NCBI GenBank assembly: GCA_023393475.1
Contig: JAEWLC010000030.1
Coordinates: 62,001-126,000, forward strand
Direction: 5' to 3'
Source of the DNA: Pseudomonadota bacterium
GTDB taxonomy: Bacteria; Pseudomonadota; Alphaproteobacteria; Rhizobiales; Devosiaceae
Length of the DNA stretch: 64,000 nt
Position numbers and translations under genes: made by a program. Within the stretch, counting starts at the first letter, position 1. Each line of letters opens with the position of its first letter. The notes beneath the pieces are model-generated. The model was not told the DNA's origin and did not search any database. It worked only from the letters and a program-made list of their open reading frames with translations. This document shows, piece after piece, positions 26,417 to 35,487 of this stretch.

Positions 26417-27820
26417 ATGGGCTTTGTTGCGCGGTTGCGGGAGCATGGAAGGCGAGCGGATCGCGCGGCGATCGTCGCCGAAGGCAAGTCGCTCGACTGG
26501 CCACAGCTCGTCGCGAGGGTGCACCGGGAGACCGCAGCCCTGAGGGCCGCCGGAGTGGGGCCGGGCACAACCGCGGGCATCAGCATCGCGGACGAGGTGG
26601 AGCACTTCATCGCGTCGCTGGCGCTGATCTCTGCCGGAGCCTGGCAGATCGCGCTCGCGACCCACGATACGCCGCAGGAGCGCGAGGAGATTGCGGCCCG
26701 AGCACGCGTGACGCATGTGCTTCTGGGACAGCAGGGGGAACCCCGGACGAGCAGTGTCCCGCACCTGACATGGCCACTCGATGCGGCAGCCGCGGCAGAG
26801 AATGTCCCCGAAGGCGGGGTATTCCTGCGCACCTCGGGTACCACGGGATCTTCCAACATCGTTCCGCTGACCGGCGACGACCTGCTCGTCCAGGCCGGGC
26901 GGAATCCCGAGTACGCCAACGGGCGGTTGCTGCGCCCGGCTTCGATCGAGCACAACAACTCCAAGCGCCACCGGCTCTACTGCGCCGCGATGGGAGGAAC
27001 GAACGTGTTCCGGGCCGAGGGCGACTTTGACCTCACAGAGTTCTGCCGGGTGCACCATGTCACGACGCTCGATCTCGCGCTGATGCAGGCCGCCGACCTC
27101 GCCGCTGCCCCGAGACCGGGTCTGGAGCAGGTGGATGTGCGCGTGAGCGGGTCTGCTGTCCCCTATGCGCTTCGCGAGAGGATCGAGCAGAACGTCACGC
27201 GCCGGCTATATGTGCGTTATGGGTCGACTGAGTCAGGCACGGTGTCCGTTGCTGGGCCGGGCGAGCACGATGCGGCGGAGTCCGTGGGCCAGGTGGTTTC
27301 CGGGCTGGAGCTTCAGATCGTCGATGGAGAGGGACTGCCCCTGTCCCCGGGCGAGGCTGGTCAAATCAGGATGCGCGGGGAGGGCATTGCCCCCGGCTAC
27401 TTCGATGGCGCGGAGCAGACCGCTAGCCGCTACCGAGAGGGCTGGTACTGGCCGGGCGACCTCGGGCACCTGGGCGCTGACGGGTCCCTGGTGATTCTTG
27501 GTCGTGCCGACGACATGATCAATCTCAACGGGATCAACATCTTTCCATCCGAGATCGAACGCGTGCTTGAGCAGCATCCGGCCGTACTGGCGGCGGCGGC
27601 GCTCCCGTTCGCATCGGCTATTCATGGGCAAATACCGGTGGCGGCGGTGGAACTTCGGGCAGGCAGGCTAGTCACCGACCAGGAACTCGTGGCATACGCG
27701 CGCGAACACTTGGCGCTGCGGGCGCCGCGACGCATCATCATCCTTGCTGAATTGCCGCGGAACAGCCAGGGAAAGATATTGAGGCGCGAGATTGCGGCCT
27801 CGTTCGACAGGAGACGTTGA
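26417..27820 (+). CDS. adenylate-forming acyl-activating enzyme
   Basis: A 467-residue AMP-binding enzyme. FLRTSGTTGSSNIVPLT is the ATP loop, YVRYGSTESGTVS the A5 motif, WYWPGDLGHLGADGSLVILGR the hinge region, and LPRNSQGKILRREI carries the A10 lysine. All needed residues are present. The ATG at 26417 follows GGGGCAGG. A dedicated carrier protein begins 5 bases after the stop, so it probably loads an acyl or amino-acyl group onto that ACP. At least nine AGG/AGA arginine codons, rare in flanking genes, hint at horizontal origin. The substrate is unknown. Confidence 0.85.
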   Translation: MGFVARLREHGRRADRAAIVAEGKSLDWPQLVARVHRETAALRAAGVGPGTTAGISIADEVEHFIASLALISAGAWQIALATHDTPQEREEIAARARVTHVLLGQQGEPRTSSVPHLTWPLDAAAAAENVPEGGVFLRTSGTTGSSNIVPLTGDDLLVQAGRNPEYANGRLLRPASIEHNNSKRHRLYCAAMGGTNVFRAEGDFDLTEFCRVHHVTTLDLALMQAADLAAAPRPGLEQVDVRVSGSAVPYALRERIEQNVTRRLYVRYGSTESGTVSVAGPGEHDAAESVGQVVSGLELQIVDGEGLPLSPGEAGQIRMRGEGIAPGYFDGAEQTASRYREGWYWPGDLGHLGADGSLVILGRADDMINLNGINIFPSEIERVLEQHPAVLAAAALPFASAIHGQIPVAAVELRAGRLVTDQELVAYAREHLALRAPRRIIILAELPRNSQGKILRREIAASFDRRR

Positions 27821-27824
27821 AGCT

Positions 27825-28094
27825 GTGACCGAGCTAGAGATTCGCGAAGTTGTCGCCGATGCGCTCGACTATGCGGCGGTTCCCCGCTTCCGCGGCAGCC
27901 AGGTCCGGGCGCAATTCGTCGCCGGCACCCGCGATATCGGCTTTGATGAGCTCGAGATCGACAGCCTTGCCGCGATGGAGCTCTGCATCGCGCTCGAGAC
28001 GAACGCCGGCGTCTCGATCCTGCCGGCCGAACTGCCGGCATTTGGTTCCCTCGGCGGCGTTGTGAAGCGTGTGGAGAGCGCGCTTGCTGGTTGA
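27825..28094 (+). CDS. stand-alone acyl/peptidyl carrier protein
   Basis: An 89-residue carrier protein. The phosphopantetheine serine is S47 in DELEIDSLAAMELCIALE. The sequence is diverged from AcpP, so this is a pathway-specific carrier. GTG at 27825 was chosen because AGGAGACG lies 8 bases upstream; the frame extends to 27792 without support. It is tightly linked to the upstream adenylating enzyme and the downstream hydrolase. Confidence 0.82.
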   Translation: MTELEIREVVADALDYAAVPRFRGSQVRAQFVAGTRDIGFDELEIDSLAAMELCIALETNAGVSILPAELPAFGSLGGVVKRVESALAG

Positions 28095-28116
28095 GGGGTA
28101 TTACGGCCGCCTCGGT

Positions 28117-28995
28117 ATGGTTCGTTCGCTCAACAGCGTGAACCAGATCAACATCGCCTATGGCAACACTACGACTCCACAGGAGGTCGTGGAACTGGAG
28201 CACGCGCTATCGGCTGCAGGGTACACTGTTCCCCAGTTGCACCCGGACCGGAGTTTTTCCGATGAAGAGCTGAGCACCACGCTGAGCGACTGGATCGGCG
28301 ACGCTTTCGCGCTGCTGCAGTTGATCGGCAAGGAGGATGCCGAGCCGTTCCTCAGGCGCGACCTGCGCCAGAGCATGACCCTTTATACGGACGGCGGATC
28401 GCCTTCCGAAAAGACCCTCATTGTCGCGGTGCCCGGCGCGAACAACCGGCTAATGATGCCGATAGCCACGCTCCTTCAGGCACTGGACGCGCGAACGGCG
28501 GACCTTGTCGTCATCCGCGATCCGTCTCACACGGCGTTCTTCAAGGGACTGGAGGGCTTTGCCGAAACGCGGGACGCCCTGATCGATGCGCTGCCGGGGT
28601 ACCTGAACTTTGGTTCCTACCGGCGCGTCGCGAGCCTGGGGGTGAGTGCCGGGGGTCTGCCAGCGCTGCTGATCGCCATTCGGCTGGGTCTTCAGTCCGC
28701 GTTAGTCTGTGGCGGTGATACACCGCTCGACCCCCGCCAGCACGACATCGGTGGGCCCGCAGCCGCTGCGGCACTGGCCAAAGCCGCCGAGCAGGAGAGT
28801 GTTGGGGGCATCACTATCGCCTATGGCGCTCAACACGAAGCCGACCGCCTCGCGGCGCGGGAGCTTGCCGATTTTCTCGGGATCGAACCGCTGGCGATCA
28901 CCAATGCCAAAGGTAATGTGCTGCACAACCTGCTCTATGCCTTGGCTGAAGAAGGTGGGTTGCCCGGGTTCCTCGCAGAACGTCTGGGCCTGTGA
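28117..28995 (+). CDS. alpha/beta-hydrolase-like protein linked to the ACP
   Basis: A protein of about 292 residues with the nucleophile elbow SLGVSAGGLPALL (GxSxG) and a following region consistent with an alpha/beta hydrolase; KGNVLHNLL may carry the catalytic His. The first ~95 residues are an extra unassigned domain. The ATG at 28117 is used here; a GTG at 28069 overlapping the ACP gene and a TTG at 28084 are alternatives, and none has a clear ribosome-binding site. It could be a thioesterase or acyltransferase acting on the carrier-bound acyl group; this is inferred from position only. Confidence 0.6.
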   Translation: MVRSLNSVNQINIAYGNTTTPQEVVELEHALSAAGYTVPQLHPDRSFSDEELSTTLSDWIGDAFALLQLIGKEDAEPFLRRDLRQSMTLYTDGGSPSEKTLIVAVPGANNRLMMPIATLLQALDARTADLVVIRDPSHTAFFKGLEGFAETRDALIDALPGYLNFGSYRRVASLGVSAGGLPALLIAIRLGLQSALVCGGDTPLDPRQHDIGGPAAAAALAKAAEQESVGGITIAYGAQHEADRLAARELADFLGIEPLAITNAKGNVLHNLLYALAEEGGLPGFLAERLGL

Positions 28996-29156
28996 CGGCG
29001 TAGCGGACCGCCTCGCAACGCCTCGGCAGCTGGTGGCCCCGGCCGCCCGGAACCCCTACCAAACCTAACTTTTCGGTAACCCAGCCCGGCGGGCGCTTGC
29101 GCGCCACAATCTTTTGTGACGGATTGGCCACGAGAGCATAACCGTCGGGTGCATTC

Positions 29157-30230
29157 ATGATTGAAGCCTTCTTCAGAACAAGGCGCTGGGCCTTGTGGGC
29201 ATATGGGGTCGGCGCGGTCATCCTCGCGCTGACCTATTGGCAGGTGCAACTCAGCGTCGTGGTCAACGGCTGGTACGGCCGGTTCTACGACATGCTGCAA
29301 AACCCGGCCGGTCGCGAGATGTCGGAGTTCTGGGACGGCATATTTGGCCTGCAGTTCACGACCGGCAATTTCCTGGGCTTTATTCCGGTGCCGGTGCCGC
29401 TGGGTTTCTTCGCCATCGCCATCCCCTACGTGATCATCGGAGCGGCGACCAACTTCATCGTCCGCCACTATGGTTTCCGGTGGCGGCAGGCGATCACCGA
29501 AAACTACATTCCGCGCTGGCGGGGCGTGGGCCATGAAATCGAAGGCGCGAGCCAGCGTATCCAGGAAGACACCAACCGCTTCGCGCGTATCGTCGAGAGC
29601 CTGGGCATCCAGGCGTTCCGCGCCGTGATGACGCTGATTGCCTTCCTGCCGATCCTGTGGACGCTCAGCTCGCAGGTGAACCTGCCCATCATCAAGGATA
29701 TTCCGGGCTCGCTGGTCTGGATCGCCCTCGCGGTCAGCGTCGGCGGAATGGTGATCTCCTGGTTCGTCGGGTGGTTCCTGCCGGGACTCGAGTACAACAA
29801 CCAGCGGGTCGAGGCCGCCTTCCGCAAGGAGCTGGTGCTGGGTGAGGACGACAAGGCAAACTACGCCCGCCCGGAGACGCTGTTCGACCTCTTCACCGGG
29901 CTGCGCATCAACTATTCGCGGTTGTACGCCCACTACGGCTATTTCGACCTGTGGTCGATCCTCTACGCCCAGGTGACGTCGCTGACCCCGCTGATCATGA
30001 TGGGGCCGGGCATGATGCTGGGTGTCGTCACGTTCGGCACGTACCAGCAGGTGGCAAACGCCTATGGTCGGGTCGACTCCTCGTTCTCCGTCATCCTCGA
30101 CAACTGGACGACGCTGACCGAGCTGCGGTCGATCTGGAAGCGCCTGCACGAGTTCGAGGACAATCTCGACAAGTATGGCGCAGGAGGCGATGCCGACCAG
30201 GTCGTCGCAGACAGCCCCTTGCCGGTCTAG
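29157..30230 (+). CDS. SbmA/BacA-like inner-membrane transporter
   Basis: A 357-residue membrane protein with about seven hydrophobic segments. VVVNGWYGRFYDMLQNP, IVRHYGFRWRQAITENYIPRW and NYSRLYAHYGYFDLW are signature stretches of the SbmA/BacA family, which import peptides and peptide-like antibiotics and, in rhizobia, are needed for chronic host infection. There is no ABC ATPase domain, as expected for this subgroup. A perfect palindromic hairpin follows the stop. Confidence 0.82.
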   Translation: MIEAFFRTRRWALWAYGVGAVILALTYWQVQLSVVVNGWYGRFYDMLQNPAGREMSEFWDGIFGLQFTTGNFLGFIPVPVPLGFFAIAIPYVIIGAATNFIVRHYGFRWRQAITENYIPRWRGVGHEIEGASQRIQEDTNRFARIVESLGIQAFRAVMTLIAFLPILWTLSSQVNLPIIKDIPGSLVWIALAVSVGGMVISWFVGWFLPGLEYNNQRVEAAFRKELVLGEDDKANYARPETLFDLFTGLRINYSRLYAHYGYFDLWSILYAQVTSLTPLIMMGPGMMLGVVTFGTYQQVANAYGRVDSSFSVILDNWTTLTELRSIWKRLHEFEDNLDKYGAGGDADQVVADSPLPV

Positions 30231-30255
30231 TGCCGGAAGCGCGGTTCGGATATGA

Positions 30256-30280
30256 GGGGCGGCGGGCCCGCCGCCCCTTT
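30256..30280 (+). terminator. 22-bp perfect palindrome between sbmA-like gene and ttcA
   Basis: GGGGCGGCGGG is followed directly by its complement CCCGCCGCCCC and TTT. It starts 26 bases after the sbmA-like stop and ends 9 bases before the ttcA ATG. It can end the upstream transcript; its closeness to ttcA means it would also affect ttcA translation on a read-through mRNA. Confidence 0.7.
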
Positions 30281-30289
30281 GCCGAGACC

Positions 30290-31174
30290 ATGAACGAAAT
30301 CGCGCCCAGCCACCTGATTGAAGCCGACGCCGAGGAGCTGGCCGGTGCGCATCCGCTATTTGCCAATGCGCCGCGTTCGGTCGAGTTCAACAAGCTGCGG
30401 AAGCGGCTGGTGCGCAACATGCGCGAGGCGATCGAGAAGTTCGGCATGGCGCGGGCAGGGGAGCGCTGGCTGGTCGCGATCTCAGGCGGCAAGGACAGCT
30501 ACGGCATGCTGGCTCTGCTGCTCGATCTCAAGTGGCGCGGCCTGCTTCCGGTGGAACTGCTGGCGTGCAACCTCGACCAGGGGCAGCCGAACTTTCCCAA
30601 GCACATCCTTCCCGAGTGGCTCACCGCCAACGGCATCGAGCATCGCATCGAGTATCGCGACACCTATTCGATCGTCACCGACAAGCTGCCGCAGGGCGCG
30701 ACCTATTGCTCGCTCTGCTCACGCCTGAGGCGCGGCAACCTTTACCGCATCGCGCGGGAGGAAGGCTGCTCGGCACTGGTGCTAGGTCATCACCGTGAGG
30801 ACAGCCTCGAGACGTTCTTCATGAACATGTTCCATGGCGGCAAGCTCGCCGCCATGCCGCCGCGGCTGATGAACGACGACGGCAATGTCGAAGTGCTGCG
30901 GCCGATGATCTACTGCGCTGAGCCGGACCTCGCGAAGTTCGCCGAGCACATGCAATTTCCGATCATTCCCTGCGATCTCTGCGGTTCGCAGGAGGGCCTC
31001 GAGCGCAATGCCATGAAGGCGATGCTCGACGACATCGAGAAGCGCATGCCCGGTCGCAAGGACATCATGATCCGTGCGCTCGGCAACGTGAACCCGAGCC
31101 ATCTGCTCGACCCCAAGCTGTTCGACTTCCTCGGGCTTCAGAGAGCCTCGAGCGGCACCGACGCCGGCGCCTGA
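30290..31174 (+). CDS. ttcA: tRNA 2-thiocytidine(32) synthetase TtcA
   Basis: TtcA thiolates cytidine 32 of certain tRNAs using ATP and a 4Fe-4S cluster. The 294-residue product has the PP-loop SGGKDS at 65-70 and the cluster cysteines C140 and C143 (YCSLCSRLRR), with a further pair C228/C231 (CDLCG). The ATG at 30290 gives the usual N-terminus (HPLFANAPRSVEFNKLRKRL). Its 3' end overlaps the convergent MFS gene by 37 bp. Confidence 0.93.
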   Translation: MNEIAPSHLIEADAEELAGAHPLFANAPRSVEFNKLRKRLVRNMREAIEKFGMARAGERWLVAISGGKDSYGMLALLLDLKWRGLLPVELLACNLDQGQPNFPKHILPEWLTANGIEHRIEYRDTYSIVTDKLPQGATYCSLCSRLRRGNLYRIAREEGCSALVLGHHREDSLETFFMNMFHGGKLAAMPPRLMNDDGNVEVLRPMIYCAEPDLAKFAEHMQFPIIPCDLCGSQEGLERNAMKAMLDDIEKRMPGRKDIMIRALGNVNPSHLLDPKLFDFLGLQRASSGTDAGA

Positions 31175-32373
31175 TCGCGCCCGAACAGGCGTCCGTTCTC
31201 GGCGATGGCGAAGCAGGCGAGGGCGAGTATCCCCATCACGCCCATGCTGATCAGCAGCGGCTGGACGGTGCCGTTGTAGGCCTGGGTGATGATGAAGCCG
31301 ATGACCGTGCCTAGCACCACCTGCATCGTGCCGAACACGGCCGTGGCGGTTCCGGCGACTTCGCCCAGCGGCTCCATCGCCAGCGCGCCGCTGCCGGCAA
31401 AGGCGGGCACGATACACGGCGCCAGTAGGGCCATGGTCAGAAGGTAGCCCCAGTCCGGCAGGCCGGGGCCAAGGCTCACCAGCGTGGCGGTGAAGAACAG
31501 CACCGGGATCAGCAACGCGCCCGTATGAGCGCAGCGGCGCAGGCCGAGGCGCCCGAGCACGCGCGATGCCACGAGGAAGGTGATCGCTGCCGAGCCGCCG
31601 ATCACCACCATGGAGATCGGGTAGTAGACGCCCCACGTATAGATCTCGGTGAAGACCTGCTGGGTGGTGATGATCATGCCGAAGATGGCGGCCTGCAGGA
31701 ACACGGCCGCGATGCCGTAGAAGAAGGCGCGCCGGTTGCGGAGCACCATGGCGAACCCTTCCAGCACCACGCCGAAGTCGAGCGAGCGCCGGTCCTCCGG
31801 CCTCTGGCTCTCGGGCAGGCGGAACAACGTCCAGAGCCAGGTCGCCGCGGCAATCGCTGCCATGGCGACGAAGATCCACTGCCACGGGGCCGCAAGGATG
31901 ATGAGCTGGCCGACCGTGGGCATCACGATGGGGACCAGGAGGAAGATCGACATGACCAGCGACATCACCTCGGCCATCTCCGCGCCGCTGTAGCGGTCGC
32001 GAACCGCAGCGTTCAGAGCTACCCGCACGATTGCGGCCCCTATGCCCTGGACGAAGCGGAGAACCAGCAGCAGCAGGAAGGTCGGTGCCACAGCTCCGGC
32101 CAGCGCGCAGACGATGTAGACGACCAGCCCGATGAGGATGGGGCGGCGGCGTCCGACGCGATCAACGATTGGGCCGATTACCAGCTGGGGTAGGCCGAAG
32201 CCGATGAGGAAGACGGCGACCACCAATGCGCGGTCGTTGCCGCGGGCGATCGCAAATGTCTCGCCAATGTCGGGGAGGGCGGGCAGCATGATATCGATCG
32301 CAAGCGCGTCGACGATCATCAGCGCCGCTACGATGGCCACGAATTCTGCCTTGGACAGCGTCGATCCTGCCAT
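31138..32373 (-). CDS. MFS transporter, Bcr/CflA type (first)
   Basis: A 411-residue protein with about 12 membrane segments. LPALPDIGETFAIA and VDRVGRRRPILIGLVVYIVCAL are the Bcr/CflA signature; QGIGAAIVRVALNAAVRDRYSG is motif C. Members export drugs or amino-acid-like molecules. The ATG at 32373 has AGGAA upstream; a frame to 32481 runs into the AT-rich intergenic region. It resembles the second Bcr/CflA gene at 34125-35381, so the two are paralogues flanking a phosphatase and a methyltransferase. Confidence 0.85.
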   Translation of the reverse strand: MAGSTLSKAEFVAIVAALMIVDALAIDIMLPALPDIGETFAIARGNDRALVVAVFLIGFGLPQLVIGPIVDRVGRRRPILIGLVVYIVCALAGAVAPTFLLLLVLRFVQGIGAAIVRVALNAAVRDRYSGAEMAEVMSLVMSIFLLVPIVMPTVGQLIILAAPWQWIFVAMAAIAAATWLWTLFRLPESQRPEDRRSLDFGVVLEGFAMVLRNRRAFFYGIAAVFLQAAIFGMIITTQQVFTEIYTWGVYYPISMVVIGGSAAITFLVASRVLGRLGLRRCAHTGALLIPVLFFTATLVSLGPGLPDWGYLLTMALLAPCIVPAFAGSGALAMEPLGEVAGTATAVFGTMQVVLGTVIGFIITQAYNGTVQPLLISMGVMGILALACFAIAENGRLFGRDQAPASVPLEAL

Positions 32374-32544
32374 CGGAAGGTTCCTGCAAGCGCCCCGCAG
32401 TATTCGGAAGTGACTATACAGTAATATTGAGGAGCCGGAACTTATTATCTGTGTCGGGCGCCCGGGTCGCGTTCGACGCAATTGCTAGAGACGCGTGGCC
32501 GGGTGTGCGCGTATGGGTTGGTAACCAGCCAGTACGGAACGACC

Positions 32545-33366
32545 ATGCCCAATTTCGATATCGCCCGCCTTGCCGAAATCCTCCGCGATGCCTCGCGCAC
32601 CGAGACGCTGACGCGCTTCCGCCGCCTCGACAGCGGGCAGGTGCGGATCAAGACGGAAGCCATCGACCTCGTCACCGAGGCCGACGAGGCGGCCGAGCGG
32701 CAGATCAAGGCTGCCGTCGCTGCGGCGTGGCCTGAGGCGCTCTTTGTTGGCGAGGAATCCGTCGCGGCCGATCCGGCCCTGCTCGAGCGCATGGACACGG
32801 CGGACTTCGCCATTATCGTCGATCCGGTGGACGGGACGGCGAACTTCGCGGCCGGCCTGCCGCTCTATGCCACGATGGCCTCCGTCGTGGTGAAGGGCGA
32901 GACCGTCGCCGGCATCATCTACGATCCGATGGGCGACGACTGGGTGCTGGCCGAGAAGGGCGGCGGCGCGTGGCAGCGCCGGCCCGATGGCACGGCGTGG
33001 AAGCTGCAGGTGGCGGAGTCTCCGAGCCTCGGCCAGATGGTCGGGTACAGCTCGATCGCCTTCCTGCCCGAAGCGACCAAGCCGCAGGTTCTCGCCAACT
33101 TCGCCAAGGTCCGGGTCGTCGCGAACTACCGGGTCGCCGGCCACGAGTACCGGACCTTCGCGGCCGGGCACGCGCATTTCATCTGCTACAACAAGCTGAT
33201 GCCGTGGGATCACCTCGTCGGCACGCTGATCAGCCAGGAAGCCGGTGGCTACGTCGCTCGCTTCGACGGCAGCCCGTATCTGCCCAGCCACCGCACCGGC
33301 GGACTGATCGTCGCCACCGACAAGGACAGCTGGAATCTGCTGCGCCGCGAGGTGTTTACGGTATAG
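32545..33366 (+). CDS. inositol-monophosphatase family phosphatase
   Basis: A 273-residue Mg/Li-dependent phosphatase. The metal-binding motifs are GEESVA (about 70-75), IVDPVDGTANFAAGLPLYATM (about 92-112) and MPWDHLVGTLISQEAGG near the C-terminus. Family members act on inositol phosphate, histidinol phosphate, fructose-1,6-bisphosphate or PAP; the sequence does not decide between them. The ATG at 32545 is preferred; an upstream frame lacks a ribosome-binding site. A methyltransferase follows after 32 bases, probably in the same transcript. Confidence 0.85.
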   Translation: MPNFDIARLAEILRDASRTETLTRFRRLDSGQVRIKTEAIDLVTEADEAAERQIKAAVAAAWPEALFVGEESVAADPALLERMDTADFAIIVDPVDGTANFAAGLPLYATMASVVVKGETVAGIIYDPMGDDWVLAEKGGGAWQRRPDGTAWKLQVAESPSLGQMVGYSSIAFLPEATKPQVLANFAKVRVVANYRVAGHEYRTFAAGHAHFICYNKLMPWDHLVGTLISQEAGGYVARFDGSPYLPSHRTGGLIVATDKDSWNLLRREVFTV

Positions 33367-33398
33367 TCGAGGCTTCTACCGTCGAGGGGAGGCGCGGT

Positions 33399-34118
33399 GT
33401 GGATCCGTTGAACTACTGGGCGATCGCCGAACGCGACATCGAAATCCAGAACCCCATCACCGACCGCAAGCTGCGGCTGCTGACCGACTATTGCGACATC
33501 CGCGATGGTCTCAGCGTGCTCGACATCGGCTGCGGCAAGGCGTGGCTGATGCGGCAGTGGGCCGAGCACTACGCCATCGATGGCGTCGGCATCGACGTCA
33601 ACGCGCGCTTCCTCGAGGTGGCGCGCAGGAAGGCGTCGGCCAAGGGCAAGCTCACGTTCCACAACGCGGCGGTGAAGGGGTTCGACGTCGCGCCGGAGAG
33701 CTACGACATCGTGCTGTGCCTCGGCGCTTCCTTCGTCATCGGCGAACCGCCTCAAGCGCTCGAGTGGATGGAGCGGGTGGTCAAGCCGGGCGGCATCATG
33801 GTGCTGGGCGACATGGTGCTGCGGCATCAGCCGGCGGTGCATCGTGGCGAGATCCTGCCGCCGGATACGGTGGGCATGATCGGCGTGGTCGAGCGGCACG
33901 GCGCGGAGGTTTCGGCGACGATCAGCGCGTCCGACGCGGATTTCGAGCGCTATGCGAGCCACCACCGCCACGCCACGCTCACCTGGGCGCGCGAGCACCC
34001 GAACCACCCGGACCACGCCGCCGTGCTGAAGAAGAGCCACGACGACTGGATGTACTACCAGCGCACCATCCGGCCCATACTGGGCTGGACGATCTTCGTT
34101 GGGCGCAAGAAGGGGTGA
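33399..34118 (+). CDS. SAM-dependent methyltransferase
   Basis: A 239-residue class I methyltransferase: LSVLDIGCGKAWLMRQW (motif I, about 42-58), GVGIDVNARFLEVARRKA (motif II), and PESYDIVLCLGASFVIGEP. The GTG start at 33399 follows GAGGGGAGG by 6 bases, one of the best ribosome-binding sites in this region. It follows the phosphatase gene closely and converges on an MFS gene. The substrate is unknown. Confidence 0.85.
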   Translation: MDPLNYWAIAERDIEIQNPITDRKLRLLTDYCDIRDGLSVLDIGCGKAWLMRQWAEHYAIDGVGIDVNARFLEVARRKASAKGKLTFHNAAVKGFDVAPESYDIVLCLGASFVIGEPPQALEWMERVVKPGGIMVLGDMVLRHQPAVHRGEILPPDTVGMIGVVERHGAEVSATISASDADFERYASHHRHATLTWAREHPNHPDHAAVLKKSHDDWMYYQRTIRPILGWTIFVGRKKG

Positions 34119-34124
34119 CGGCGC

Positions 34125-35381
34125 CTAGTGGGCGCCGCCGTCAGCGCGCTGGTGGGCATATTCGGGGCTCACGCCGAACAGCTTGCCCTTCTCCGCGATC
34201 AGGATGCAGATCAGCACCAGCGCGCCCATCGAAGCGTAGCCGAGCGCATTGGGGATCAGCGTGCCGTCATAGTGCTGGCCGATGAAGGTGCCGATCAGCG
34301 CGCCGCCCACCGTCTGGGTGAAGCCGAACACCGAGGCGGCCGTGCCGGCGACGGCGCCGAGCGGCTCCATCGACAATGAGTTCATGTTCGAGGCGGCCCA
34401 GCCGAACATCCACTGGATGACGATGAAGATGCCGAAGAACAGCGGGAACGGGATCGGCCCCATCAGGGCGAGGATCAGCCAGATCACGGCGCCGACGAAG
34501 TAGATCAGGACTGCCGTGTGGCTGATGCGGCGCATGCCGTAGGTGCGGACCACCCGCGAGTTCACGAACTGCGCGACGGCGATGGCGCCCGCCATGGCGG
34601 CGAAGGCCACCGGGAAGTAGGGCCCAAGGCCGTAGATCTCGACAAAGATCTGCTGGCTGGCCGAAACGAAGCCGAACATTGCGCCGAACAGGTACGTGCC
34701 GGCGAGGCCGTAAAACAGCGCCTGGCGGTTGGTCACGACGATGCGGAAGCCATCCACCACCGAAGCAATGCTCAGCGGCCGGCGGTATTCCGGATGCAGC
34801 GTTTCGGGCAGCCGGAAGAAGGCCCAGAGGGCGAACACCGCCGCAAGGCCGGTCATGAACAGGAAGATGTACTGCCACGGGCCCGCGAGCAGGATCAGCT
34901 GGCCGATGCCCGGCGCGAGGATCGGAATGGCCATGAAGACCATGAAGGTCAGCGACATGACCTCGGCCATGGCGCGGCCCGAGAATTTGTCGCGCACCAC
35001 CGCGGTCGCGATCACCCGCGTGCCGGCGGCGCCAAGGCCCTGCACGAAGCGGAGCGCGAGCAGGACGGCGAAGTTGGGTGCGAAAGTCGCGGCGAAGGCA
35101 CAGACCAGGTAGATGACGAGCCCGACGAGCAGGGGGCCGCGCCGGCCGAAACGGTCGGTCAGCGGGCCGAAGGCCAGTTGCGCGAAGCCGAAGCCGAACA
35201 TGTAGACGCCAACGACGAGCTGACGCTCGTTCTCGTGGGTGATGCCGAGCGCCTCGCCCATATAGGGCAAGGCGGGGAGCATGATGTCGATGGCCAGGGC
35301 GTTGAGGGCCATCAATGCTGCGACAAGTGCAATGAACTCGACGCGGGAGAGGTCCCGCGTGGCGTGGGCAGAACTGGACAT
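34125..35381 (-). CDS. MFS transporter, Bcr/CflA type (second)
   Basis: A 12-TM exporter of about 418 residues: LALNALAIDIMLPALPYMGEALG and LTDRFGRRGPLLVGLVIYLVCA. It shares these stretches and the ending EPLGAVAGTAASVFG with the paralogue at 31138-32373. The start is taken at the ATG at 35381; the ATG at 35393 is equally possible. The substrate is unknown. It converges on the methyltransferase gene with 6 bases between stops. Confidence 0.85.
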   Translation of the reverse strand: MSSSAHATRDLSRVEFIALVAALMALNALAIDIMLPALPYMGEALGITHENERQLVVGVYMFGFGFAQLAFGPLTDRFGRRGPLLVGLVIYLVCAFAATFAPNFAVLLALRFVQGLGAAGTRVIATAVVRDKFSGRAMAEVMSLTFMVFMAIPILAPGIGQLILLAGPWQYIFLFMTGLAAVFALWAFFRLPETLHPEYRRPLSIASVVDGFRIVVTNRQALFYGLAGTYLFGAMFGFVSASQQIFVEIYGLGPYFPVAFAAMAGAIAVAQFVNSRVVRTYGMRRISHTAVLIYFVGAVIWLILALMGPIPFPLFFGIFIVIQWMFGWAASNMNSLSMEPLGAVAGTAASVFGFTQTVGGALIGTFIGQHYDGTLIPNALGYASMGALVLICILIAEKGKLFGVSPEYAHQRADGGAH

Positions 35382-35487
35382 GAAATAGCTCATAAAGGCC
35401 GGGGAGGCGGCCAGGAAGGGCCGCAACATGCGCCCCCTCTCCGGCCTTGGCAATGCGCCAAAGGATAATGTTACCGAGTGGAGGGGC

